Shown here one piece after another: positions 25,608 through 34,466 of a DNA stretch of 64,000 nucleotides (positions within the stretch are counted from its first letter, which is position 1; each line of letters opens with the position of its first letter). Origin of the DNA: Arenibacter sp040216555 (GTDB taxonomy: Bacteria; Bacteroidota; Bacteroidia; Flavobacteriales; Flavobacteriaceae); assembly GCA_040216555.1 (NCBI GenBank), contig JAVJOW010000019.1:1-64000 (forward strand), read 5' to 3'. The notes beneath the pieces are model-generated. The model searched no databases, had not been told where the DNA came from, and worked only from the letters and a program-made list of their open reading frames with translations. The position numbers and the translations under genes were made by a program.

Positions 25608-26465
25608 TTGAACTTAAAAGAGATTCCAAGAGTAGCTAATATTACCAAAGAAGAGTTTCTCAATGACTATTTTAGACCACAGAGACCGGTGGTTATAGAA
25701 AAGTGTATTGAGGAATGGCCAGCCTATTCCAAATGGGATTTTGATTATATGCGACAGGTAGCAGGAAAAAAGGTAGTTCCGCTCTATGATGATCGACCGG
25801 TACATCATAAGGACGGATTTAACGAGCCCCATGCCACCATGAAAATGTCCGATTATTTGGACCTTTTGCAACGCGAGCCTACAAAATACCGAATTTTTTT
25901 ATGGAATATCCTTAAGGAGGTTCCTGAGCTTCAAAAAGACTTTACGTTTCCAGATTTTGGCCTTAACCTAATGAAGGGCCTGCCCATGCTTTTTTTTGGA
26001 GGGACCAATTCCCATACCTTTATGCATTACGATATTGATCTGGCCAACATTTTTCATTTTCATTTCGCGGGTAAGAAAGAGATCATTCTATTCCCTCAGT
26101 CGGAAAATAAATATTTGTATAAAGTACCACATTCGTTGATTACTCATGAGAGCATAGATTTTTCCAACCCTGATTATGAAAAGTGGCCCGCATTAAAAAA
26201 TGCAACCGGATTTAAAACATATTTGGAACACGGGGAGGTTTTGTATATGCCGGAAGGGTATTGGCATTATATGAAATATATTAGCCCAGGTTTTTCTATG
26301 AGTTTAAGGGCAATAGCAAGAAATCCCGTGAATTTGGGAAGGGCCTTCTACAATGTGTTGGTTATGCGCTATTATGATAATATGATGCGAAAAATAAAAG
26401 GTCAGGAGTGGATAGATTGGAAGAACAAACAGGCCATAGAAAGGACAAATAAACAGTTGTCCTAG
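25608..26465 (+). CDS. JmjC/cupin-like Fe(II)/2-oxoglutarate-type dioxygenase
   Basis: 285 residues, starting at TTG (25608) because no ATG occurs until about residue 48 and the conserved N-terminal FRPQRPVVIEKCIEEWPAYS must be included. Cupin_8/JmjC-like features: THTFMHYDIDLANIFHFHFA, carrying an HxD metal pair, a strand with KKEIILFPQSENKYLYKVPH, and a distal His in MPEGYWHYMKYI. The HxD...H set would bind Fe(II). Members hydroxylate proteins, RNA or small molecules; the target here is unknown. It is preceded by a 240-bp gap without a gene, with a TAACTTTG box at 25412-25419 as a possible -7 element. Confidence 0.78.
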   Translation: MNLKEIPRVANITKEEFLNDYFRPQRPVVIEKCIEEWPAYSKWDFDYMRQVAGKKVVPLYDDRPVHHKDGFNEPHATMKMSDYLDLLQREPTKYRIFLWNILKEVPELQKDFTFPDFGLNLMKGLPMLFFGGTNSHTFMHYDIDLANIFHFHFAGKKEIILFPQSENKYLYKVPHSLITHESIDFSNPDYEKWPALKNATGFKTYLEHGEVLYMPEGYWHYMKYISPGFSMSLRAIARNPVNLGRAFYNVLVMRYYDNMMRKIKGQEWIDWKNKQAIERTNKQLS

Positions 26466-26530
26466 GTGATATGTGTAAGGAAAGGAATATCTTTGTCCCC
26501 TTTAAATAAAATTATATTAAGTAGATAATT

Positions 26531-27028
26531 ATGAGAAAATTATTGTTTGCAGTGGTATTTGTTTTAACGGTGTCTTTTGTTAATGCACAGGCTTTTGAAG
26601 GTAAGGATGATATGAAATTTCAGATAGGGGCCAATTTTCAGGACAATGGTACCGGAATTGTTGTTGCCTATGATTATGGTTTGGGAGAAAACTTCTCACT
26701 TGGCCTATCGTCCTCCTATGTATTGGGGGTGGCAGAATTGATCAATGCCGATTTTGGGGACAGAATAGACCTTAAAGCAAGGTTCAATGCCAATTTGGGC
26801 AGTGTTTTTCAGTTAGGGGACAATGTGGATATATATCCTGGACTGGATCTTAGTCTTAAGAATTTTGGAGGTCATTTGGGTATCCGTTACTTTTTTAGTG
26901 ATGGCTTTGGGGTGTTTACCGAAATAGGTGCACCACTTGCTAAATATAATACCGATACTTTGACTCCTGCGGAAGAACTGCACAATCAGTTTGTCTTCAG
27001 TTTAGGAGCTTCCTTTAACCTTAATTAA
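26531..27028 (+). CDS. Small outer-membrane beta-barrel protein (DUF6646-like)
   Basis: 165 residues with a clear signal peptide (MRKLLFAVVFVLTVSFVNAQ). The mature part alternates hydrophobic and polar residues in strands, such as FSLGLSSSYVLGV, NVDIYPGLDLSLKNF and GFGVFTEIGAPLA, and ends FVFSLGASFNLN, a typical barrel-closing strand. An eight-stranded barrel is likely. I associate it with DUF6646 of Flavobacteriaceae, with moderate certainty. Function unknown. A TATCTTTG box at 26488-26495 may be its -7 promoter element. Confidence 0.7.
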   Translation: MRKLLFAVVFVLTVSFVNAQAFEGKDDMKFQIGANFQDNGTGIVVAYDYGLGENFSLGLSSSYVLGVAELINADFGDRIDLKARFNANLGSVFQLGDNVDIYPGLDLSLKNFGGHLGIRYFFSDGFGVFTEIGAPLAKYNTDTLTPAEELHNQFVFSLGASFNLN

Positions 27029-27078
27029 AGTATATGATTCTTTTGCCCTCTCGCTAAAGAGGGGGCTGAAGATCAATT

Positions 27079-27561
27079 TTATTTATTGGGAACCAGGTCA
27101 TATACTTTTTCATAGACCATTCCACTTTCCCACCCACGGTACAGAAGATAATCGGCAAGTTTTTTTCTCCTTTTTTGTAGGTCCTTTTCTCTTATTTCTG
27201 CCAAACGTTTCTGGGCCAGGGTATTAAAGGTTTTTAAATATTCTTTGGACTCTATTTCCTCCAATGCCAGGGTTATGTTGTATTTGGATATTTCCCTGTG
27301 CTTCAATTCGTTTACAATTCTATTTTTCCCCCATTTTTTAATTTTGAATTTCCCTCTGGCGAAACTACGTGCAAAGCGTTCCTCATTTAGAAAGTTGTCT
27401 TGAATCAGATGTCCTACTATTAGCTCTATGGCCTGGGGAATCATATGCATTTCCCTTAGTTTGGAAATTACCTCTTTATGGCAACGGTCCTGATAGGCGC
27501 AATACCCCTCCAATTTTTTGGTGGCTTCGTCTACGGAATAGGAATTTTTAGGAGTTATCAT
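27079..27561 (-). CDS. recX: Regulatory protein RecX
   Basis: 160 residues. RecX binds RecA filaments and limits recombinase activity. It shows the family's three-helix repeats: YSVDEATKKLEGYCAYQDRC, LIQDNFLNEERFARSFARGK, WGKNRIVNELKHREISKYNI and a C-terminal KRRKKLADYLLYRGW. It converges on the outer-membrane protein gene; a short CCCTCT/AGAGGG hairpin (27046-27063) lies between the two. recA is not in the window. Confidence 0.93.
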   Translation of the reverse strand: MITPKNSYSVDEATKKLEGYCAYQDRCHKEVISKLREMHMIPQAIELIVGHLIQDNFLNEERFARSFARGKFKIKKWGKNRIVNELKHREISKYNITLALEEIESKEYLKTFNTLAQKRLAEIREKDLQKRRKKLADYLLYRGWESGMVYEKVYDLVPNK

Positions 27562-27775
27562 TAGGTAAAAAGGTCTGGATGGTTAATTCCTCCTGTAAAG
27601 TTTCTGGAAAATTTATGTAAATATACGGTGGTTTGTGGAATTGATAAATCCGGCACGTTAATTTATTCAAGGGACTAAATTTCCTTAGTTATTGGATAGG
27701 TTATTTTGGGGTCGTTAATTGGTGCAGTAGGCATATTGTAATTATATTTACGGTTCATAAAAAACAATTTTTGAA

Positions 27776-28714
27776 ATGAATGATAAATTTAAGATGTGTG
27801 TAGTAGCATTTAGCTTTATACTGGCTTTTACCACTTTGTCCTTTGCCCAACAAATAAACCCATTAGAGGGGCGTTGGGATATGGTTATTTCCCAAGAGGG
27901 GGAAGAACTTCCTTCTTGGCTGGAAATCCGTCACTCCGGTTCCCGGACTTTGGTAGGCCGGTTTGTTTATGCTATGGGAAGTGCCAGGCCAATTTCCGAG
28001 GTAAAAATGAAGGAGGGAAAATTTAGTTTTGCCATTCCCCCCCAATGGGAAGATGGCAATACCTATATGGAGTTTGAAGGAAGTATGGACGGGGATGTCT
28101 TAAAAGGCACTATGTTGTATACCAATGGCCAAACATACAATTGGGAGGCTACGCGTGCCCCTAAATTGGAGTATACCAAAAACCCAAAGTGGGGCAAGCC
28201 CATTAAATTGTTCAATGGAAAGGATTTAAGTGGATGGAAGGCCATGGGAGAAAACCAGTGGATCGTTGAATCAGGAGTACTGAAAAGTCCTAGATCTGGT
28301 TCCAATTTGGTTTCCGAACAAAAGTTCAATGATTTTAAATTGCATTTGGAATTCAAGTATCCCGAAGGAAGCAATAGTGGGGTTTACTTACGAGGACGCT
28401 ATGAGGTGCAGATTATGGACGGCCATGGGACAGAGCCCTCGGATGTGGAATACAGTGGTGTATACGGCTTCCTAACCCCTAATGAGGTGGTGGCCAAGGC
28501 GGCTGGAGAATGGCAGGAATACGATATTACATTGATCGGGAGAAGGGTAACCATTGTGGCTAATGGCACTACTGTGATCAGTGATCAAATTATACCTGGA
28601 ATTACCGGTGGTGCGTTGGACAGCAAGGAAGGTGAGCCAGGACCATTGTATTTTCAAGGGGATCACGGTCCTATAGAATTTAGGAATATAATAGTTACTC
28701 CCAGAGTAGATTAA
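27776..28714 (+). CDS. DUF1080 (3-keto-disaccharide hydrolase type) protein with N-terminal extension
   Basis: 312 residues with a signal peptide (VAFSFILAFTTLSFAQ). Residues about 25-130 form a beta-rich extra domain (NPLEGRWDMVISQEGEELPS) and about 140-310 the DUF1080 concanavalin-like fold: PIKLFNGKDLSGWKAMGENQ, KFNDFKLHLEFKYPEGSNSG and GPLYFQGDHGPIEFRNIIVT. Characterised relatives hydrolyse 3-keto-glycosides made by Gfo/Idh-type oxidation. It stands alone here, about 26 kb from the sugar-oxidation genes, and ends in a strong terminator. It is periplasmic by its signal peptide. Confidence 0.85.
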   Translation: MNDKFKMCVVAFSFILAFTTLSFAQQINPLEGRWDMVISQEGEELPSWLEIRHSGSRTLVGRFVYAMGSARPISEVKMKEGKFSFAIPPQWEDGNTYMEFEGSMDGDVLKGTMLYTNGQTYNWEATRAPKLEYTKNPKWGKPIKLFNGKDLSGWKAMGENQWIVESGVLKSPRSGSNLVSEQKFNDFKLHLEFKYPEGSNSGVYLRGRYEVQIMDGHGTEPSDVEYSGVYGFLTPNEVVAKAAGEWQEYDITLIGRRVTIVANGTTVISDQIIPGITGGALDSKEGEPGPLYFQGDHGPIEFRNIIVTPRVD

Positions 28715-28754
28715 TTCTTTAAGAAATTTTTAGCGCAATTTATTGCGTTAAAAC

Positions 28755-28790
28755 AAAAAAAGCGACTCCGTTTTGGAAGTCGCTTTTTGT
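28755..28790. terminator. Bidirectional terminator between the DUF1080 and RNase G genes
   Basis: Stem AAAAAGCGACT / AGTCGCTTTTT around a TCCGTTTTGGA loop region. It serves the convergent genes ending at 28714 (+) and 28791 (-), with T runs in both directions. Confidence 0.8.
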
Positions 28791-30338
28791 TTAATATATG
28801 GTTTTACCGTCTTTATTCTTAAAACGATATTCAAGATACGTATAGGCATCCCTGGGTTGAATCTTAATCCATCTTTTGTGTTCCAAAAACCATTTGGAAC
28901 GTATGGATGGAAACCCTTTGGTTAAATAAGCGGCAATAAATGGATGAATGTTCAAGATAATTCCATTATCCTTTGCCGGACCTTTTAAGAGTTTTTCCAG
29001 ATCTGAATTTATCTTGTCTATCAAAACAATTGGTGCCTCTACCTCCTGGCCGGTGCCATTGGGATTTTCCTCACTTGTTTTAATGTTCATTTCGGGTCTA
29101 ACCCGTTGTCTTGTAATTTGTATAAGTCCAAACTTACTAGGGGGTAGTATTTTATGTTTGGCCCTGTCGTCTTTCATCTCATCCCTAAGGTGATCAAAAA
29201 GGCGCCTTCTGTGTTCGCCCTTACCCATGTCGATAAAGTCTACCACGATGATTCCTCCCATATCTCGTAGGCGCAATTGCCTTGCGATTTCAGAGGCGGC
29301 CAACAAATTTACTTCTAGGGCTGTATCTTCCTGATTTTTGGCCTTATTGGAACGGTTACCGCTGTTAACGTCTATAACGTGCAGCGCTTCTGTATGTTCA
29401 ATAATTAAATAGGCACCTTTGCTCATGGAGGCTGTACGGCCGAATGAAGTTTTTATTTGTCTTTCTATCCCAAATTTTTCAAATATGGGAACAGTAGAAT
29501 TATACAATTTTACAATAGATTCTTTTTCTGGTGCAATTTCATGCACATAATCTTTTACTTGCTCAAAAAGCGTTTCGTCATCAACATGGATTCCGGTAAA
29601 GGAATCGTTAAAAACATCCCTAAGAATGGAAGAAGCCCTTGTAAGCTCCACCAAAACTTTGGATGGATGCGGTGCTCTTTGGATCTTATTGCACATTACT
29701 GACCATTTGTTCAGCAAATTCTGCAAGTCTTTGTCTAGTTCTGCTACTTTTTTACCTTCTGCTACTGTTCGGATAATAACGCCAAACCCTTTTGGTTTAA
29801 TACTCCTTACGAGTCTTTTTAACCTATCTTTTTCTTCTTTGCTTTCAATTTTTTGTGAAACGGAAACGCGGTCGGAAAAAGGGACCATGACCAAGTATCG
29901 GCCAGCTATGGAAAGTTCAGAGCTTATTCGTGGTCCTTTTGTGGAAATGGGTTCCTTTACTATTTGTACGAGTAAGGATTGATTGGCTTTAATAACATCA
30001 TTGATGCTACCGTTTTTGTCAATATCTTCTTCAAACTGAAAATTACTTAAAGAATAGTCCTTAAGTTTTCCAGTGCTAACTTTTTTAATGAATTGCAACA
30101 TAGAAGCTAGTTGCGGCCCTAAATCGTGGTAATGTAAAAAGGCATCTTTCTCATACCCTACATTTACGAAGGCTGCATTTAATCCAGTTACCGGCTTTCT
30201 AACTTTGGCAATTAAAATATCACCAACGGCAAAGTCGTTACTGTCTTCTTCTTTGTGTAATTCAGTGAGTTTTCCATCCTTTAGCAGGGCAAAATCAACG
30301 GCATTGGAACTAGATCTTACGATTAATTCTCTATTCAC
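28791..30338 (-). CDS. rng: Ribonuclease E/G family endoribonuclease (RNase G type)
   Basis: 515 residues, the usual length of RNase G rather than RNase E. The N-terminal S1 domain is at about 35-125 (VGDILIAKVRKPVTGLNAAF, KDAFLHYHDLGP). The catalytic domain has the two metal-binding aspartates in HVIDVNSGNRS (about 320) and GIIVVDFIDMG (about 366). It cleaves single-stranded regions of rRNA precursors and mRNA in the cytoplasm. The zinc-link cysteines of RNase E are not evident. Upstream on the same strand lie a 29-aa basic protein and HU, separated by a hairpin, an order I believe is conserved in Bacteroidota. Confidence 0.93.
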   Translation of the reverse strand: MNRELIVRSSSNAVDFALLKDGKLTELHKEEDSNDFAVGDILIAKVRKPVTGLNAAFVNVGYEKDAFLHYHDLGPQLASMLQFIKKVSTGKLKDYSLSNFQFEEDIDKNGSINDVIKANQSLLVQIVKEPISTKGPRISSELSIAGRYLVMVPFSDRVSVSQKIESKEEKDRLKRLVRSIKPKGFGVIIRTVAEGKKVAELDKDLQNLLNKWSVMCNKIQRAPHPSKVLVELTRASSILRDVFNDSFTGIHVDDETLFEQVKDYVHEIAPEKESIVKLYNSTVPIFEKFGIERQIKTSFGRTASMSKGAYLIIEHTEALHVIDVNSGNRSNKAKNQEDTALEVNLLAASEIARQLRLRDMGGIIVVDFIDMGKGEHRRRLFDHLRDEMKDDRAKHKILPPSKFGLIQITRQRVRPEMNIKTSEENPNGTGQEVEAPIVLIDKINSDLEKLLKGPAKDNGIILNIHPFIAAYLTKGFPSIRSKWFLEHKRWIKIQPRDAYTYLEYRFKNKDGKTIY

Positions 30339-30471
30339 CTGAATTAATTTATATTCATCCCTCCACTCAATAAATCAAGTGGGGATAAATGATTAAACAA
30401 TAATTTGTACAGGTTGTATAAACCCGTCGAAATTCTATTACGAATTTCTATGTCAAGGAACGTATAAAAGG

Positions 30472-30498
30472 AAAAAGTAGTTGTTACAACTACTTTTT
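30472..30498 (-). terminator. Hairpin overlapping the end of the 29-aa basic gene
   Basis: Perfect 12-bp arms AAAAAGTAGTTG (30472-30483) and CAACTACTTTTT (30487-30498) with a 3-nt loop. The stop codon of the small gene at 30490-30492 lies inside the stem, and the minus strand ends in a T run. It would terminate the HU/basic-protein transcript before RNase G. Confidence 0.7.
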
Positions 30499-30579
30499 CT
30501 TGTGTCGGTTAGCTCTCCGGCGTTTTTTACGCTTGTGGGTAGCTACCTTATGTCTTTTTCTTTTTTTACCACTAGGCAT
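30490..30579 (-). CDS. 29-aa extremely basic protein between HU and RNase G
   Basis: Sequence runs MPSGKKRKRHKVATHKRKKR then RRANRHKKK: 17 of 29 residues are Lys or Arg and 3 are His, with no acidic residue. It has an ATG start, is on the same strand as HU (30-nt gap) and ends inside a terminator hairpin. I recall near-identical short proteins in many Bacteroidota genomes at this place; a nucleic-acid or ribosome-bound role is likely from composition and context (between HU and RNase G) but unproven. It is too short for most automatic gene callers. Confidence 0.75.
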   Translation of the reverse strand: MPSGKKRKRHKVATHKRKKRRRANRHKKK

Positions 30580-30609
30580 AGAGGTCTACTTTTTTAGATT
30601 AATAATATT

Positions 30610-30900
30610 TTATTTGACTTGTACATTACTTTTTACGCCTTCCACAAAAACCTTGGCCGGTTTAAAGGCAGGGATGTTGTGTGCAGGGATTTTAATGGTA
30701 GTATTTTTGGATATGTTCCTACCTGTTTTTTCAGCTCTTGTTTTAATGATAAAACTGCCGAAACCTCTTAAGTATACGTTGTCTCCGCTTTCTAAAGATG
30801 TCTTGACCTCATCCATGAAAGATTCCACAGTTGCTTGCACATCTCCTTTTTCAATTCCCAGTTTTTCTGAGATTTTCGTTACAATTTCCGCTTTCGTCAT
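30610..30900 (-). CDS. HU family DNA-binding protein
   Basis: 96 residues from the ATG at 30900 (MTKAEIVTKISEKLGIEKGD); the frame extends upstream without a better start. HU/IHF features: an N-terminal helical body, the turn VYLRGFGSFIIKTRAEKTGR, and the DNA-embracing arm with KIPAHNIPAFKPAK, whose proline intercalates in family structures. It compacts and bends DNA in the nucleoid. It is followed after 30 nt by the 29-aa basic protein. It faces mutY divergently. Confidence 0.95.
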   Translation of the reverse strand: MTKAEIVTKISEKLGIEKGDVQATVESFMDEVKTSLESGDNVYLRGFGSFIIKTRAEKTGRNISKNTTIKIPAHNIPAFKPAKVFVEGVKSNVQVK

Positions 30901-31031
30901 TTTAACTAAATAAATTTCTAAAGAATTTTTTTTTCGGGATGCAAATATATGAATTAAATTGAATCTTTCCTTGCTAAGGAACTTAATTTTAAGTGGGTAA
31001 ACCATTACTTTTGTAAATTAGGCCCTAGTAA

Positions 31032-32069
31032 ATGAACTTTTCCAGAATTATTTTAGAGTGGTACGAGCTAAATAAAAGGCTTCTGCCTTGGCGCAGTACC
31101 AGTGAGCCCTACCGTATTTGGCTTTCGGAAATTATGCTGCAACAGACCCGTGTAGCACAAGGTATACCTTACTATTTGAAGTTTGTAGAGGCTTTCCCAA
31201 AGGTACAGGATTTGGCTGCGGCATCCGAAGAAAAGGTACTTAAGTTATGGCAAGGTTTGGGGTATTATTCAAGGGCAAGAAACTTGCATGCCACTGCAAA
31301 AATAATTACCGAAAAATATAATGGAAATTTTCCAAATACGTATAAGGAGCTAATGCAATTGAAAGGTATTGGGGATTATACGGCCTCGGCAATAGCTTCA
31401 ATTTGCTTTGGACGGCCAGAGGCTGTAGTAGATGGAAATGTCTATAGGGTCTTGGCCAGATATTATGGTGTAGACCTGCCCATAAACAGTTCGGAGGGTA
31501 TTTTGTACTTCAAAGAATTGGCCCGCGAAATTATGGATGCCAAAAATATAAGGGACTACAACCAGGGAATTATGGAATTTGGTGCTCTGCAATGCACTCC
31601 AAAGAATCCGGACTGCGGTAGCTGTCCCCTTCAGAGATCATGTGTGGCCCTCGCTACTAATGGCATAGATAAGCTTCCGGTAAAAATAAAAAAGAATAAT
31701 GTCCGTAATCGTTACTTTAATTATTTGGTATTGGTAGACACAAATAAACAGACTTTATTGCAACAGCGAAAAGGAAATGGTATTTGGCAAAATTTATATG
31801 AATTTCCGTTACTGGAAACTGAAAAGTATATTGATCAGGGAGCGGTTGCGGGTAATTTGAAAGAATTGGTAGCGTTTGAGGAACCCTCTGAAATATACCT
31901 TTACAATGAAAGTAAAATAGTTCATAAACTTTCACACCAACATTTGCATACCCGGTTTTGGATCATCACCTTTGAATCCAATCTTGAAAATGGAATACCT
32001 ATAGCTGAACTTCATAAATATCCTGTTCCAGTTTTAATAGCAGATTTTATAAAAACGTTTAAAATTTAG
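31032..32069 (+). CDS. mutY: A/G-specific adenine glycosylase (MutY)
   Basis: 345 residues. It removes adenine mispaired with 8-oxoguanine. Helix-hairpin-helix LKGIGDYTASAIASICFG near 110-127, the catalytic Asp in EAVVDGNVYRVLARYYGVD, and the [4Fe-4S] cluster pattern C-x6-C-x2-C-x5-C in CTPKNPDCGSCPLQRSC. The C-terminal part (about 230-345) is the NUDIX-like domain that reads 8-oxoguanine (LLQQRKGNGIWQNLYEFPLL). Start supported by a TACTTTTG box at 31006-31013. It is followed after 24 nt by ssb. Confidence 0.96.
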   Translation: MNFSRIILEWYELNKRLLPWRSTSEPYRIWLSEIMLQQTRVAQGIPYYLKFVEAFPKVQDLAAASEEKVLKLWQGLGYYSRARNLHATAKIITEKYNGNFPNTYKELMQLKGIGDYTASAIASICFGRPEAVVDGNVYRVLARYYGVDLPINSSEGILYFKELAREIMDAKNIRDYNQGIMEFGALQCTPKNPDCGSCPLQRSCVALATNGIDKLPVKIKKNNVRNRYFNYLVLVDTNKQTLLQQRKGNGIWQNLYEFPLLETEKYIDQGAVAGNLKELVAFEEPSEIYLYNESKIVHKLSHQHLHTRFWIITFESNLENGIPIAELHKYPVPVLIADFIKTFKI

Positions 32070-32093
32070 TACTTTTGGACTTTACTTTGAGTT

Positions 32094-32561
32094 ATGAGCG
32101 GAACACTAAATAAGGTAATGCTGATCGGGCATTTGGGAGATGAGGTTAAAATTCACTTTTTTGAGGGTGGAAACTGTATTGGGAGATTTCCATTGGCTAC
32201 CAATGAGACCTATACCAATAAGCAGACTGGGGAAAGGGTTACCAATACGGATTGGCATAATATAGTGGTGCGGAACAAGGCTGCGGAAATATGCGAAAAA
32301 TATCTAAGTAAAGGGGATAAAATTTACGTGGAAGGTCGACTTAAAAACCGTCAATGGCAAGGGGAAGATGGGAATACCAGGTATACTACCGAGGTGCATG
32401 TTCAGGATTTTACTTTTTTGACCACCAAAAAGGAAAGTATGGCCAATGCCCAAGCAGGCAACCAGAATCAACCACAGCAGGGTGCATCTGCCACAACAAA
32501 TAAGGTTAATGAGCCGTTAGTTAACAACGGACCTGAAGATGAAGATGATTTACCATTCTAG
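32094..32561 (+). CDS. ssb: Single-stranded DNA-binding protein
   Basis: 155 residues. OB-fold at about 1-110 (TLNKVMLIGHLGDEVKIHFF, TNTDWHNIVVRNKAAEICEK, YVEGRLKNRQWQGEDGNTRY), then a Gln/Asn-rich linker and the acidic C-terminal tip EDEDDLPF that docks repair and replication partners. It precedes gldE by 25 nt; the ssb-gldE-gldD order is one I know from gliding Flavobacteria. Confidence 0.96.
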   Translation: MSGTLNKVMLIGHLGDEVKIHFFEGGNCIGRFPLATNETYTNKQTGERVTNTDWHNIVVRNKAAEICEKYLSKGDKIYVEGRLKNRQWQGEDGNTRYTTEVHVQDFTFLTTKKESMANAQAGNQNQPQQGASATTNKVNEPLVNNGPEDEDDLPF

Positions 32562-32586
32562 ACTAATTAAATTTAAAGACTGACTA

Positions 32587-33915
32587 TTGGACCCGGACCC
32601 CCTTAGTTTATTATTGAATTTTATTGCAATCGATAGCGGTTTTGCTTTTAAAATCGCATTTCTTTTTATTTTGTTGTCTTTTTCTGCTCTTATTTCTGGG
32701 GCTGAAGTTGCTTTTTTTGGCCTATCCCAAACCGAGGTTAATGAGATAGAGGAGAAAAAGTCGGCCCAAGGGAAAATCATTGTTAAGCTTCTAGATCGTC
32801 CCAAAAAACTTTTGGCCACCATATTGATTGCAAATAATGCCATAAATATTGGGGTGGTGTTGTTGTTCAATAATATTGGCGACACCATTTTTGCCGACAT
32901 TACCTATGTTATTTTAGGACTCGTTCCGGTGCGCTTTCTCTTGGAAGTAGTAGTGGTCACCTTTTTGATATTGATGTTTGGGGAGATTTTGCCCAAAGTA
33001 TATGCCAATCGCAATAAATTTACTTTCGCCTTTTTTATGGCTTTTCCTTTGAAGGTATTGGACTTCCTATTTTCACCTTTAAGTTTGCCAATGAGGTCTG
33101 CTACCATTTTTCTATATAACAAATTGGGCAAACAGAAATCCAATCTTAACGTGGGCCATTTGTCCCAGGCATTGGAGCTCACTTCTGAGGGAGATACTAC
33201 CATGGAAGAACAAAAAATACTAGAGGGAATCGTCTCTTTTGGAAATACGGATACCAAACAAGTGATGAGGCCCAGGATTGATATTTTTGCCCTTAATGAG
33301 GAAATGAAATTCTTGGAAGTGTTGTCAGAGATAAAAACTCATGGGTACTCCAGGATCCCGGTATTTTCCCAAAATATGGACAATGTTCTGGGGGTGCTTT
33401 ATGTGAAGGATCTTCTGCCGTATATTGACCGAAAAACTTTTAATTGGATGTCCTTGATCAGGGAACCCTATTTTGTTCCTGAGAACAAAAAATTGGACAA
33501 TTTGTTGCTGGATTTCCAGACCAAGAAAAATCATTTGGCCATTGTGGTGGATGAATATGGGGGTACTTCCGGAATAGTTACCCTAGAGGATATTATTGAG
33601 GAAATTGTAGGGGATATCAGTGATGAATTTGATGATGAGGACTTAATTTTTTCTAAGCTGGACGATTTTAACTACGTCTTTGATGGCAAAACTGCACTAA
33701 AGGATTTTTATAGGGTAGCCAAAATTGAGGATGAGGATGATTTTGAGGAGAAAAAGGGAGAATCCGAAACGGTTGCAGGTTTTGTCTTGGAAATTGCCGG
33801 AAGCTTTCCTAAAAGAGGTGAGGTGGTGAGGTTCAAAGAGTATCAATTTATTGTGGAGAGCCTGGACAAAAAACGTTTGAAACAAATAAAAATCACATTG
33901 CCCCATGAAGCGTAA
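32587..33915 (+). CDS. gldE: Gliding motility protein GldE (CNNM/CBS/CorC-HlyC type membrane protein)
   Basis: 442 residues, TTG start at 32587 giving the expected N-terminus MDPDPLSLLLNF. Three to four transmembrane helices form a CNNM/DUF21 domain (about 20-200), a CBS pair follows (about 215-335; KQVMRPRIDIFALNEEMKFL and HLAIVVDEYGGTSGIVTLED), and a CorC/HlyC transporter-associated domain ends the protein (about 350-440). In Flavobacterium johnsoniae GldE partly compensates for GldD defects, and both are linked to gliding and type IX secretion. It overlaps gldD by 11 nt. Confidence 0.92.
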   Translation: MDPDPLSLLLNFIAIDSGFAFKIAFLFILLSFSALISGAEVAFFGLSQTEVNEIEEKKSAQGKIIVKLLDRPKKLLATILIANNAINIGVVLLFNNIGDTIFADITYVILGLVPVRFLLEVVVVTFLILMFGEILPKVYANRNKFTFAFFMAFPLKVLDFLFSPLSLPMRSATIFLYNKLGKQKSNLNVGHLSQALELTSEGDTTMEEQKILEGIVSFGNTDTKQVMRPRIDIFALNEEMKFLEVLSEIKTHGYSRIPVFSQNMDNVLGVLYVKDLLPYIDRKTFNWMSLIREPYFVPENKKLDNLLLDFQTKKNHLAIVVDEYGGTSGIVTLEDIIEEIVGDISDEFDDEDLIFSKLDDFNYVFDGKTALKDFYRVAKIEDEDDFEEKKGESETVAGFVLEIAGSFPKRGEVVRFKEYQFIVESLDKKRLKQIKITLPHEA

Positions 33916-34459
33916 CCTAGCACTTTTTATTCTATTGTTATGTCTTGTGTCGGCTTGTAAGGATGATGTTTTGCCCAAGCCTAAAGCTATGCTCAGGTTG
34001 GAATACCCATCCGGTAAGGAAAGAACAATGGAAACAGAACACTTTTCTATCAAATACAATGAAATGGCTAGATTAAAATCCGAGTCCAATACCTCCTTTA
34101 CATTGGACTATCCCCTTATGAAAGGCTCTATTTTTATTAATTATAAGGCAGTGAACGGTAATTTGGACAAACTGCTTACCGATGCTCAAAAATTAAGCTA
34201 CGAGCATGTAGTGAAGGCCGATGGCATTTATGAGGAACCCGTTGTTAATGAGCCTTATAAGGTATATGGTATGTATTATGAGGTAAAGGGAAATGCAGCC
34301 TCGCAATCCCAGTTTTATGTAACGGACAGTACAAAACACTTTGTAACCGGGTCATTGTATTTTTATGCCAAACCCAATTATGATTCCATTTTGCCTGCTG
34401 CAGTACATCTGCAAAAGGATATTCGCAAAATTATTGAATCCTTACGCTGGAAGGAGTAG
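33905..34459 (+). CDS. gldD: Gliding motility lipoprotein GldD
   Basis: 184 residues. Lipoprotein signal with lipobox LCLVSAC (cysteine about residue 18). The mature part carries the GldD pattern: KPKAMLRLEYPSGKE, FSIKYNEMARL, CWLDYP-like segment FTLDYPLMKGSIFINYKAV, and KDIRKIIESLRWKE at the end. GldD is required for gliding and for chitin use through the T9SS in F. johnsoniae. Its start lies inside the 3' end of gldE, so expression should be coupled. Confidence 0.93.
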   Translation: MKRNLALFILLLCLVSACKDDVLPKPKAMLRLEYPSGKERTMETEHFSIKYNEMARLKSESNTSFTLDYPLMKGSIFINYKAVNGNLDKLLTDAQKLSYEHVVKADGIYEEPVVNEPYKVYGMYYEVKGNAASQSQFYVTDSTKHFVTGSLYFYAKPNYDSILPAAVHLQKDIRKIIESLRWKE

Positions 34460-34466
34460 CATTGCT

